From Setophaga petechia (Eukaryota > Chordata > Aves > Passeriformes > Parulidae), in contig JANCRA010000066.1 in NCBI GenBank assembly GCA_024362935.1, positions 1,107,501 to 1,171,500 on the forward strand: a stretch of 64,000 nt of DNA. The letters are read 5' to 3'. The position numbers and the translations under genes are program-made. Positions 23,210 to 34,800 of this stretch are shown in pieces. Numbering within the stretch: position 1 is the first letter of the stretch; every line of letters begins with the position of its first letter. The notes beneath the pieces were generated by a model, which was given only the letters and a program-made list of their open reading frames with translations, searched no databases and was not told the DNA's origin.

Positions 23210-23900
23210 CCCAGAACCCCAGAAGAGCTGGGGCTGGAAAAGACCTTGGGAGATCACCTGACCAGCCCCTGCTGACGCAGATTACCCTGAGCAAGTTGTG
23301 CAGGATGGCACCAAGGCAGGGTTTGAATGACTGCAGGGAAGGGGAACCCAGAGCTTCTGTGGGCAGCCTGTTCCAGGGCTCTGTCACCCTCACAGATAAG
23401 AAGTTTTTCTCATATTCAGTTGGGACTTCCTGTGTTTCAGTTTATGCCTGGTGTCCATGTCCTGCTGGTGGGCACCCCTGAAAAGAGTCTGGCCCTGTCC
23501 CCCTGACCCCTCCCTGCAGACACAGACAGACAGACAGGGATGAGGTCCCTGTCCCTCTCAGACATCTCTTCTCAAGGCTGAACAGCCCCAGCACCCTCAG
23601 CCTTTCCTCACCAGAGCCCCTCCATCATTTCTGCAACTCTACTGGACCCACTCCAGGAGCTCCATGGCTTCCTTGAGGGCTTTAATTATAGACTGAGGAG
23701 CCCAGAAGTGGCCACTGCACTCCAGATGTGGCCTCACGTGGGCTGGGTAGAGGGGCAGGATCACTTTCCTCACCTGCTGCTCCTGAGCAGGTGCCCTCCT
23801 GCCTCAAAAAGTTCTGGATCCTCCCCAGCAGCAGGCAGTGCCAGGAACCCCCATCCCATCCTCCGTGGGCTGGGTCCCCCCGGGTGCCCTTGGGCTGTTG
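23210..23900 (-). mobile_element. Old CR1 LINE fragment, minus orientation
   Basis: The plus strand reads as the reverse complement of a CR1 3' end: GGCTGGAAAAGACCTTGGGA near 23231, then AGCCTGTTCCAGGGCTCTGT, TCTTCTCAAGGCTGAACAGC, CAGCCTTTCCTCACCAGAGC and CAGATGTGGCCTCACGTGGG, all typical CR1 landmarks. It is heavily diverged; the distal boundary is uncertain and may extend to about 24.1 kb. Confidence 0.8.
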
Positions 23901-26548
23901 TTCCTCATTTGCACATTCACACGTTTGCAATTTTCCTCTGCAAATGGGGAAGTCAGCTGGAGCTGGAGCTTGCTCTCCCTTTTTCTGCAGAATTGCAGCC
24001 TCGGTGCTGCTCTCCAGCCCTTAGGAGAGGAAGGCAGCACTCATCCTCCTGAGGCTGCTGTCCTTCCTCACCCCTCCCAGGTCCTCTAAGAACACAACAA
24101 TTTCAAGATTTGGGCCTCCCCAGGCAGCTGCATGCTGGGCACTGCTGAGCTCCAGGTGTCCTTAAGCTCAGTCTTGCAGGTGCAGTCTGAGCAGAGTGGA
24201 CACACAGCTGGCAGAGCTGGGAGCTGGCCCCAGGTGACATGTGCATTTCTCCTCATCCACCTTGATCTCTGCCACCCTTCTGAGAGCCCCCCGACCTCCA
24301 AAGAGCAGTAGATTATTCAGGTGGGCTTTGTCACAGAGAATCTAATGTTTGGTACACTAGTCTGACATTGGAATAAGGAATAAAAACCTGAGAAGTCCTA
24401 ATTACCTAAGATCATTAGAGAACTCCTTTTTTTCTCTCTTTTTCAAATATATGCCATAAATTCACACTGCTGTGACTATCTACAACACCAGCAAACAGTT
24501 CTGGTGCTTAGGGCTGGGATCTGTGCAATTAAAGGTGATCTATTCCTGTGGCACCAGGCCTGAGTATACCAAGCATGGGGGGAAAAAAACCAGGTAATGC
24601 TTCTCTCTGGCAGGATTCATGAGGAGAAGTGCTTACATTCAATACATGGGCACAGCTCTTGTCCACAAAGTCCCTTCAGACAGTGCCCCAGGGCACTGTC
24701 CACCCGCACCTCCATTTCTGGTTCTGCACAATGGCATGGGGGCCACCAAACCTTGCCCAGGAGCTCTGGTGAACTTTACTGTCTGCAGACTGCACAGCAG
24801 CTGCCACATTTAGCAGATGGGGTGGAAGGGAGAGTGAACATGCACGTCCCCTCCACAGCAGGGTTGTGCACAGAAGCTTGAGCCACAGGGCTGTGCTCTG
24901 AAATAGAGGGGTGAGTGTGAGATCATGCTCTGTGACTGCTTCCAGTCTGCAGAAATCTCTGGCAAAGGTGTTCTGTGGGAGATGGCAGTGCCTTCTCCTG
25001 GCCCCAGCACCACCTGGCAGAGCTCAGCTCTCTTTGCATTAGAGGCTGTGCTGTGCCAGTGCCAGGGTCCTGCAGGGAATCACAGGAGAGGTTTCCTTTC
25101 CTTCTCATGAGCCAAGCGAGAAGTTGTACAGAGCACAGCTAAAGGGAGCACAGCACCATTCCCCAGGGAATTTACCCAAAGCCCAGTTCCCTGCTCAGCC
25201 TGAGGAACCCAGGCTGATGTCTCTGTACATTTCTGGCTGCCCTGGGCTCTGGAGTGCCCTGTGGGGGCTCTGCTCAGCCTGTCCTGCTGGGGCAGCTCCC
25301 CTTTCTCTGCAGCCTGTTCGTGCTGCCTGTGCCAGCAGAGAGGTGAGCAGGGCAGGGGCTGGGGGTGCTGCTCCCTGCTGCTGCCAAACCCCTGAGACCT
25401 CCAGCCCGAGGCAGTGCCTTGTCCACAGTCCCCAGCCAGTAATTCCAGGGGGTTTGTACCATCAGCTGCACTGGATGCAGGGCTGAAGGTGGAATTAAGC
25501 AGCAGGGTCAGGGCACCTGCCAATCCTGCTCCTGGTCTGCAGACCCTGCCACGGGCAGTGCCCTCCCAGTCAGGATTTACTGCCTTACAGATGCAAGCAA
25601 GCTTTGCTATCAGCAATAATAGATTCCAAGAGGAATAGTACTAATAAAGTATTATTTCTAATAAATTATTATTATTTCTGCTTACCAGAGTTGAAAAAAA
25701 TTCAGCACAATACGTCCATCTTCAGCCTTAGCAGCAGTGAGGCTTTCACTGAGGATGCTTGGCAGTCTCCCAGATGTTATTTTCCCTGCCCTGGGGCTGG
25801 ACAGTCTCTGCACTGGCAGCTCTTTAGAACAGGGCGCCAGAATGGGAGCAACTGTAGCATGACTGCAGAGTCACTAGAGGAGAGGAAATGTTGACATCAC
25901 CAAGGAAATGAGAAATAAAATAAGCTGTAGAGGAAAGGCAATTAGCCACAGTGAAAGTCTGGAGAGTCCTTAAGGCTTTTCCCTCAGAGTATCTCTGCTG
26001 ATGATCATCCTGAAAGAGGCAAAAATTGGGATTTTCTTCTAAAGGCAGAATAGGAATCCACTCTGTGTCCCCAGTTAGATTTGGGAATAGACTACTTTTT
26101 GAGCATCTTTCTCCCAAACAGATGAATGGCAGAAGAGCTTCCACTTAATAATTTCCAAGAAAGGGACAGGAAACTCCTGGACAGGTTCATTTGGACATAT
26201 GGAGAGGTTCATATATGGACATATGGACAGGTTCATTTCCTAGCACTCTCCTTCACACTTGTGTTGGAACTAATTCAGGAATTCCACCATCCCAAGTCTC
26301 CTTTTATCTCAGGGATATTCAGCAGACAGAGACAACACAGCAGGGCAGATTGTTACCTGTCCCACACACCATCACATGATGGCCACTGTTACCTGTGGCA
26401 GCCTGAAGCTCACTCAGCATGGTAATGCTGATGGTGGGGTGCTCAGACACCAGTGATGATCAAAGCTCTGAAGGTGTGCACCCAGGTGCCAGGCAGGGCC
26501 CAGGATCCCCAGGGGAGCTCCAGCCAGGCTGGAGATGTGCAAGGGCTC

Positions 26549-26702
26549 TGCAAACTGCAGGACAATCATCCCCTGCTGCTCTGAGCCCTCTCAGGGTTTG
26601 TGCAAACTGCAGGACAATCATGTCCTGCTGCTCTGAGCCCTCTCAGGGTTTGTGCAAACTGCAGGACAATCATGTCCTGCTGCTCTGAGCCCTCTCAGGG
26701 GG
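26549..26702. repeat. Three tandem copies of a 52-bp unit
   Basis: Near-identical units containing GCAAACTGCAGGACAATCAT and CCTGCTGCTCTGAGCCCTCT. The first copy differs at a few bases; the last two are almost the same. Confidence 0.92.
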
Positions 26703-28750
26703 AGCCCCAAGACAACCAGAAGTCCATGGACACCACAACTGGCACCACAGCACAGGGTGGCCGTGGCATTTGGAAGCCCCCTGGGCAGAGGGGAGCCCTG
26801 CAATGTGAGGGAGCCCCAGAGCACCTGCAGCACAGGGGATGGAAGCCTTGGCAGGGTGGGCTGCACGGGGGGCTGGCATGTGGAGCAAGGGACAGCCAAG
26901 CTCTGTCTGTCAGGGCACATGAGGGTGAGCTGAGGCTCCTGCAGTGATGCCCCAGAGCTGTGCTGGGATGGAAGCTGCAGCCATCTCCTTCCCTCTGCCA
27001 CCAGACATCCTCCCTCCTTTCCAGCTGCTGTAAGGGTGAAGGAATCTCTCTCCCTTCAGGGATGAGACAGAGCCCCAGCTCTGCCCTTTAGGCTGCTCCT
27101 GGGGGTTTAAACCTAAAACCAAACAAGATCCTGCCACAGAGGTTGGCTGACAGCCAGTCCAAGTCTCTGGGGAGAGCAGCCAGCAATGTCAGGGGCAAGG
27201 GGAGAGTGCTCACAGGGGATGTAGCAACACTTGACAAATCTTGGTTCACTGTCCTGCCACAACCCAGCTCTTAGAGGAAATGAAAGCCCAGGGGGTTTTG
27301 GGCTGGGGAGGAACCTTTAAAAGTCTCCATCCTTCCTCTGCTCAGCCCTGCAGTGTGGCCATTCTGCATGGGCAGGTCCCTCTGCCCCCATAGAGTGCCC
27401 ACAGCCAGCTCCTCCCTTTGACTCCCTTCCCACCTGGGGACCCTCCTTCCCTGCTGCCAATTGCTGAGCACTCCAATATTAAAATGTATTTTTCCAGTGG
27501 AGGCTGGGCTCGTTCAGCACTCCTGGCAGTCTGGCTGTCCTGTGCTTGACAATATTTCCTGTTCTTCCTGTCCAGAGAATGCACACACCAGCTGACAGCT
27601 CTGACAGCTATGCAAGGCTGAGTTGAGAAAAAAATCAATCTTGAAAATGCCTTTACTTTCATCGAGCCAACTTGCAACCTAATAAAAAACAAATAAACTC
27701 CTCTTACTCTGATTCCCATAGATGCTGTTAAGGATCAGTGAAAGTCCTTCAGGTTGTTTTAAGTGCTGGATCCCAGAGCAGCTGTTCCAAATTCCACTCT
27801 CTGGGGCAAACCCCACACAGGCTGAGCAGTGAGCAGTGGCTGTTCCCCATGGGTCTGGCACCCAGCAGCATTCATGCTGCCATGGCAGATGCCCAGGGCC
27901 TCCTGTAAGCCCCACCTGCCCCTGGCACATGCCCCTGAGGTCGTTTCCTTCTTAGATGTATCCTGGTAGCAACGTGCTCACTTTGGATAACCACATGTAA
28001 ATTTCAGAGGGATCAGAAATTCTTGGTTTTATAAGCAAATATCCAGAGATTTCTTCCCAAGAGCAAGCTACACTGCGTAGGCAGAGCTCTCCAAGGAGTG
28101 CAAATGGAGGAGCAGCATTTCAGCTGATGGGTCTGTGACTGCCTGTCAGTGACACAAGCAGCAAACAAGGACAAGATGAAACTCCAATATGCAGCTTGTG
28201 ACAGCAGCAGCCCCTAGCACACAGGTGAGCTTGATTCCAGCTGGTTCCAGTCCCCAGGACACATTCTTGAGTACCAGGATGGGTCTTAGAAAAAGCATGA
28301 AATTCTCTTGGAGCTGCAGCACACGCTCAGCTGGTGCTGTTTTACTGTCTGAGTTCCCCCTACTCACTGAACATCTGCAGAATTTTCTTTTGCTTGTTGC
28401 AGGCTGAGCACAGCCTGTCCCCACCTCCTCACCAACCCTGCAGGAATGTGCCCCAGAGCTGGGCTTGCTCAGCAGGAAAACACACCAACCCACGGGCCAG
28501 AGACACTCCTGGGGCAGGGGCACTCCCTGGGCCCCTCTGACAGCCAAGGCTGTGCCACAGGGATGGCCCAGGCTGGCAGAGAATGTCCCTGCTGGCAGTG
28601 GGTGAGGCAGGGAGCAGGGCAGCCTCCAGCCCAGCCCTGCTGCACGGGGCAGAGGGGTGAGCTCATGGGCCACCGTGTCAGGATCTGTGTGCTACAGCCC
28701 CAGGCTGTCACAGCTCTGCTGCAGGAAAAAGCCACGTCCTGCCTGAGCTG

Positions 28751-29224
28751 CCACAGCTGGGACAGTGATCCTGCTGCTCCCAGCTGCAGTGAGACACCTC
28801 TGCCACAGCTGGGACAGTGATCCTGCTGCTCCCAGCTGCAGTGAGACACCTCTGCCACAGCTGGGACAGTGATCCTGCTGTTCCAAACTGCAGTGAGACA
28901 CTCCTGCCACAGCTGGGACAGTGATCCTGCTGTTCCCAACTCCAGAGAGACACCTCTGCCACAGCTGGGACAGTGATCCTGCTGTTCCCAGCTGCAGTGA
29001 GACACTCCTGTCACAGCTGGGACAGTGATCCTGCTGTTCCCAACTCCAGAGAGACACCTCTGCCACAGCTAGGACAGTGATCCTGCTGTTTCAAACTGCA
29101 GTGAGACACTCCTGTCACAGCTGGGACAGTGATCCTGCTGTTCCAAACTGCAGTGAGACACTCCTGTCACAGCTGGGACAGTGATCCTGCTGTTCCCAAC
29201 TGCAGTGAGACACTCCTGTCACAG
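28751..29224. repeat. Nine-copy minisatellite, 52-bp unit
   Basis: Units begin GCTGGGACAGTGATCCTGCT and end GAGACACTCCTG(T/C)CACA or GAGACACCTCTGCCACA. Copies 4 and 6 share an ACTCCAGAGAG variant and copies 3 and 8 share TTCCAAACTGC, so copies were exchanged or duplicated in blocks. The period is not divisible by three; open frames across it are chance. Confidence 0.95.
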
Positions 29225-31019
29225 CTGCTGCCCTCTGCCCCATCTGCCTGCCCAGCCTGGGCAGGGGCTGTGCACAGCACAAGTGGGATGAGGGACCTGC
29301 CCTCCTCGAGAGGCTCCAAGCACTGCCTCCTCTTCCTCACAGGAGTAAGGTCCAGGCAGGGCTCCTCACCAAGCAAAGGCAGGGTCGTTGTCACTCAGGG
29401 GTGGAATGGGACTGAGTGGGAGCAGCCCCCTCCCATCCCACAGCCCCAGAGGCAGCAGCAGCAGTTCCTGACTCAGGGTCACAGGGCTCCTCACCACCCC
29501 AGCCCTGCTTGCTGGGCACACAGAACGAGGAGTGCCTCCCCACACCCTGCTGGGAGGATGAAGATGTCTCAGAAGCCCTTGGCACTGGCTGAGGTGCCAT
29601 GGCTCAGAGATCCACGGGGGATGCTGAGCCAGCTGAGCTATCCAGACACAGAAGGAGCTTGGGGAGGGAGGCCTGGGAGAGCAAGCAGAAGGGAAAGGAG
29701 AGTCTTACCCACCAGGTCTGTGCTGCGAGGGGACACCAGCAGGGCTGAGCCGTGTGTGTGTGTGCTCCTGCCTGGGAAGAGGCTCTGACAGGAAAGAGGG
29801 CGTGGTGCTGGCTCCCAGGTGAGTGACTCACTTCCCTCTTGGCACTTGTGACCTGCTTAGCCGTGCCCTGGCTGCACCCTGGGGCTTGACACCAGTTCCT
29901 GTGGTCCCTCCTCGGGCAGGCAGCAGACGTGACACACTTGAGGCTCCACTGATGCTGAGGGGCTTTTGTCCCACTCCTGAGGCACCTGGAGCACACAGGG
30001 CAGAGATGGGGAAACCCAGCCCTGAGCAGCTCCAGGTCAGGGGCACTCCCTGGTTGGGCAGGGGTGCAGAGGTGGTCCCAGCACCCCCAGCAGATCTGTC
30101 CTCTGGGCTCCTCATTTCCTTGCAGGGTCAGGAGGCAGCACAGTGAGTCCTTGTTCCAGGGCTTCCATGATGGGCGGAGATTCATCAGGCAAAGTACCAG
30201 GAAGGGCACTGCTCTGCTCTGGGAATCTCCAAATCACAAAACATCAGCCAGAAAATGCTTCAGGCAGGGGCAGCTCATTCCTGTACCCTCTGCAGTACTG
30301 TAAGCCCCCCTTGGTCCTTGTGCTCCTTCAGCCAGGGAACAAAGGGGGGTCAGGGACATGGGGGACCCACTCCTTCCTGCTGCCACTGGCACTGCTCTGC
30401 CCAGATTCCACATGGGGGTTTCCCCAACATATTCTGTGGCACTGGGTACAACATCCACCTGAGTCACTCAGAACAAGAAATCACATGTTTTTCTGTCTGC
30501 TCCCTTTACACCCCGTGGGTTGTTTAACAAAGAAATGTTGTTGGGGTTTCCTTGTTGTTAACAACTGGCTTTTATTTTGGCAGGAAAGGAAACGTGAAGC
30601 TTTTAAGACAGTCCTGAAGGACTAGACAGTCACAACCCATCAGTGCACAGAGCACTGGCTGGCTGCATGCCCTGGAGCTCCCAACTGGAGCTGGAGCAAA
30701 CATCCCAACTTCCCAGCCCGACTGCCAAGCTGAACTATGGCCTCTCCCAGCCAGGCTGGGAATAAAGGTAGCCAGGCTCTGCAAGGAGCACAGCCAGAGA
30801 ATGAGGACAGTTAATGTCCCCTCTGCCTCCAGGCTGGTGACACTGCACTTGGAACAGCCTGGGCAGCTTAAAAGGGATGTGGAGAACTGGAAAGGCAGAG
30901 AGCTGGCACCACAGTCTGAGCCTGGAGAACAGGTTCATGCTGTAGAGCAGCAGCATCTCAGCACTGACACCACTCCACTCACACTCTTGCTATTGAATTT
31001 TTAATAATTCCAAGGAAAA

Positions 31020-31678
31020 AAACGGTAATTTGGGTAAAAATTTATTTTACATACAGACCATTGCAGCTTAACTATTAATCAAGAGAAGTTATTTTCCTTT
31101 ATAGGAAGTGACCAGCTGGTCTGAGATTAACAGAAGTCTAAGCCTGAGAGCTGGGATTTTAGTCTGGAAATCAGATTTTGGGAGCAGGTTCCTTCCAAGC
31201 ACCACTCAATGCAGTGAGGAGCTGCAGGATTTAACTGCAGGCCAGCTGCACTGCACAGTGCTGGAAGGATTTTCCCAGAGTCAGTCCAGATCCTTCCCAA
31301 GCTGAACTCGCTGAGAAAGATGGAAGGGTTTGGATGCATCTCCAATATTTTGTTCAGCTCTCAAACTAGAAACAGAAGTGGTGAAACAGCACAGTCTGTG
31401 TGAAGTACAAAACACTGAGTTACAGGGCAGCAGACACACGGGACAGCAGGAATGGCAGGGACTCTCCTAAGCCAAGAGTTCTACGTGGAGCAGGGCCCTG
31501 GCCGGGGACATTCTCTGGCCCTATTTTAAACAGACAGAGTACAAAAAATACTTCGACTGATAATTAATTGTACTGGAAACAAACAGTCTACTAAAAAGCA
31601 AATCTTACTCTAGGTGCCAATGAGTCCTTAAAAGCAGAGAAGGGACTGAGGAGCTGCACTTGGGCAGTGCTTCCAGGA
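31020..31678 (-). other. DNAJC8: DNAJC8 3' UTR (end approximate)
   Basis: A minus-strand AATAAA at 31046-31041 is a suitable polyadenylation signal about 630 nt after the stop codon. The cleavage site near 31020 is inferred. Confidence 0.6.
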
Positions 31679-31801
31679 TCATTCACGCTGCTCCATTTTT
31701 ACTTTGGGAGGTCTCAGGAAGGTCCTGTTTTTCTTTTCTTTCTTCCCCTTTGTATTTGCCTGGAAATTTCTCCAGCTGTCCACACGGCCATCCCGACTTT
31801 C
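31679..31801 (-). CDS. DNAJC8: DNAJC8 exon 9 with stop codon
   Basis: Encodes [20 protein letters not shown] and [20 protein letters not shown], then TGA. The basic KGKKEKKNR run looks like a nuclear localisation signal. Acceptor TTGTTCCCAG. Confidence 0.96.
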   Translation of the reverse strand, partial: ESRDGRVDSWRNFQANTKGKKEKKNRTFLRPPKVKMEQRE

Positions 31802-34800
31802 CTGGGAACAACAGGGAGGAAGTGGTGAGTTAACAAGTGCAATAACCAAAGGTAGGACATGGTTCAGGAGATCAGGGGCACTTTCCCCTTTTCCAGCATG
31901 CAGCCCCTGGCAGGCAGGACACAAAGACACTGGGAGGAGCCAGAGCAGCACAGTGCACTGGAACTCCAGGTGAGCTGACACACACCAGTATAAGCACTGT
32001 GCTGGATTCTTGTTTCAGAATCCACCAGACTGGGCTGGGCAGTCCTTACTCTCTACAGAATCCTCAAAAGAAACAAGAAATCTCTCAAATGGATGTTCCT
32101 AATCTGTCAGCCCAGAATGTGCCATGTCCTTTCTGTGCCTCAACTCCTCCCTCTCCTGGTGCTACAGGAAGAACAGAGAAGGGAAATGTACTGCTGCCTT
32201 CTCTCATGCTTCTTGCTCAAAGTCTCATCACATTGACACAATGAGAAATTTGCACTTCTCTCCTCTCCCTGCCCTACCTGCTGAGCAGCAGAAACCTTTC
32301 CCGAGGAGAAAAAAACCAAAACAGAAACCAAATCAAAAAACAAAACCCACAAAAAAAAAATCCATAAACCCCCAAATCTCCCCACAAAGCCAACCTATGA
32401 TCTCTACAGGCTGAAGATTTCACAGCAGGACAGAACAGTCCAGGAATTATCTCCTTCACAGCATGTGATCCATCCACTCCAGGCCCATCTCTGCAGTACC
32501 AGAGCTGCAGATGAGCAGCAGTCTGCTTCCCTGCCCCCTTTCCCCTGGCAGCATGGGAGAGGGCCCAGCACTAGCAGGGATCAGGATGCTGGGGCAACCA
32601 GACTGCAAAGTACCACAGCAGCCCACACAAACACTTCCCAGATTAGGGTTTAATGGTCACCAGTGACCTGGGCTACCAGCAATTCTATTTTACAGTTAAA
32701 GATAAGAATGAACTGCTGACAGAGATGAAAAAAATAATATAACTCAATTTACCAGACCTGTTTCTGCATGGGTGATACCAAAGCCCTGTTGATGGGCTCT
32801 CCACACACATGAACAAACCCCAGGCTGGTGCAGATCTATTAAATTGTCTTACAGACTTGCATACAAAATGTCTCTCCTCTCTCTAGGGGCAGTCCCTGCA
32901 ACATGGACAAGAATTGCTGGGGCCCATTCTGTAAGTTCAAGTGCTGAATACCTCAAAGTTCTTCTGCCATTCTCGTTCTCGTTTGGCTTTCTCTTGTGCT
33001 TCAATTTCCTCTTCCCTCTGCCGCTTCCTGGAAGGGAAAGCACAAAGTTATGAACCCAAAGGCACCCACTTTAGAAAGCAAGGTAATACCTTCAAATCAT
33101 CTTGGAAAGCTCCTCTAATTTTTTGGTAATTACAGAAGAGATAAAAATGCACATCTAAGATAGCACAGCAAATACAGGTTGGTTTCAAATTTGGAAGAGC
33201 AGTGAGCAGAGAAGATGGTTTGGCCTCACTGATAGCAAGCTGACAATTGACAATTAAGGTGTTGGCTTCCCTTGCTCAGCAAAACAAGCTGGACTTCTTC
33301 ATCCAGCTTGAAGCTGGACATCACTCTAGTGCTAAGTGTCTAAAACTGTCGAGGGTACATGTTCTGAGAAGTTAATAAGCACTTCAGCATGCAAAGTACA
33401 AATTAAATTTTTAACCTCCTACTTTTCACTTGTAATCAAAAGCAACGTCCTGCAGCCATCTCCCACCTCACTGACCAGCACAGAACCCTGCTGCAGCAAG
33501 TGTGCTCACAGTGAGCATGTGATCAAATCACCCAAAATAGCTCAGGATCACACATGCCACAGGGTATCTCTGGCATTTAAATAAAATTAAAAATCAATCT
33601 TTAGCAAGCTAATAGCAAGCAGAATTGTGTCACCATTTCACTGTTGTGGCTGGCCTCCATGTGTGCACATAACAGAATACAACCATATAAAATATATTGA
33701 CATCTTCAGCACAGGAGGGCAAATTTCCTGTGTGCATCTCTCAAGCATAGGGCTCTACAAACCCACAGGCTACCAGAGATGTGGCAGAATCCATTATTGG
33801 CAATCAGCTTGACAGGACCCTTGTTAGTCTAATCCAAGGCCCTGCTTTCAGCAGGAGGTCAGACCAGATGATCTCCAGAGGTTCATTCCAATTTAAACTA
33901 TTCTAGGACTCTCTGATCCCATATCTTCTCTGAGGAAGCATGAGGTGGAAGAAGAGCCTGAACTGCACAAGTGGAATGTCATTTATACCTTTCATGCATT
34001 TCTTTTGCTTCTCTTTCTTTCCTCTTAATTTCCAGTTCAGCAAAGAGCTTCATTGTCTGTTTGTATACAGCTTGTTTGAACTGTAAAACACAAATCCAGC
34101 CTTAAAATAATGCCTGTGAACACAGTTACAGTCTGGTTTACACACAAGTGCATGAAATAAAAAAGAAAGCAAACCACAGGTATGCACACATAACCCCTAC
34201 CCTGCCCTGACAATAGCAGCAGCACACAGAAAGGTATAAACCACTGCTGATTAAATTCTGGCCCTGCCACCAGGAAACAACTGCATATTAACCTCATATT
34301 AGTCTCATTTTAATTTATATTCATGAAGCTGTGCCTGAACAGAACTGTTCACTTCAAATTCTCTTATTTTTGGGTTAAGTCTTGCATTGTTACATTTGAC
34401 AAAAAAAGGCAAAATGGTCACTGTTTTAGAGAGTAATTTTCCAGCAGATCTTCTTGATGTGTTGTAAAAATCTAGCATTGGTTTCCCAGTAGGAAATCAG
34501 TATGCTTAAACCAATCTTCATTACTAAAGAACAGTAACAGACTTCTGAAAAATGAAAAATAGGATGGTTATGGGGTTACTGCAGTGATATCAACAGGAAG
34601 AAATCCCTTTCCAGGAAAAAAAAAGGGCAATGAGACCAATGAAGCCAATGTTTGGTGATCACCTATCACTGTTACAGCCTCTCATATGGCTGGGCTTCTC
34701 CAGACTAAAATCCAGGTAAGAAGAATGAAGTTATACTGTGCCATTTTTAATACAAGGGGTTTCTTGCAGAACAGCACACCTGTCCCTCAGAGCTACATGA

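Larger units (their letters stand above)
22718..31019. other. Region between PTAFR and DNAJC8; presumably PTAFR 5' intron and intergenic
   Basis: No coding exon was recognised on either strand. It holds a CR1 remnant, two tandem arrays and GC-rich, CTG/CAG-rich low-complexity sequence that keeps many short frames open. A PTAFR noncoding first exon should lie here but I could not place it. Confidence 0.6.

Noticed and set aside
28469..29066. Cys/Ser/Trp-rich repeated proteins of 124-181 codons
   Set aside because: Chance translation of the 52-bp minisatellite.
28751..29224. Regularly spaced repeats resembling a CRISPR array
   Set aside because: Units are contiguous with no unique spacers, and this is vertebrate nuclear DNA.
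29129..29788. 219-codon plus frame
   Set aside because: Starts in the minisatellite and runs into GC-rich low-complexity sequence; no splice support or family match.
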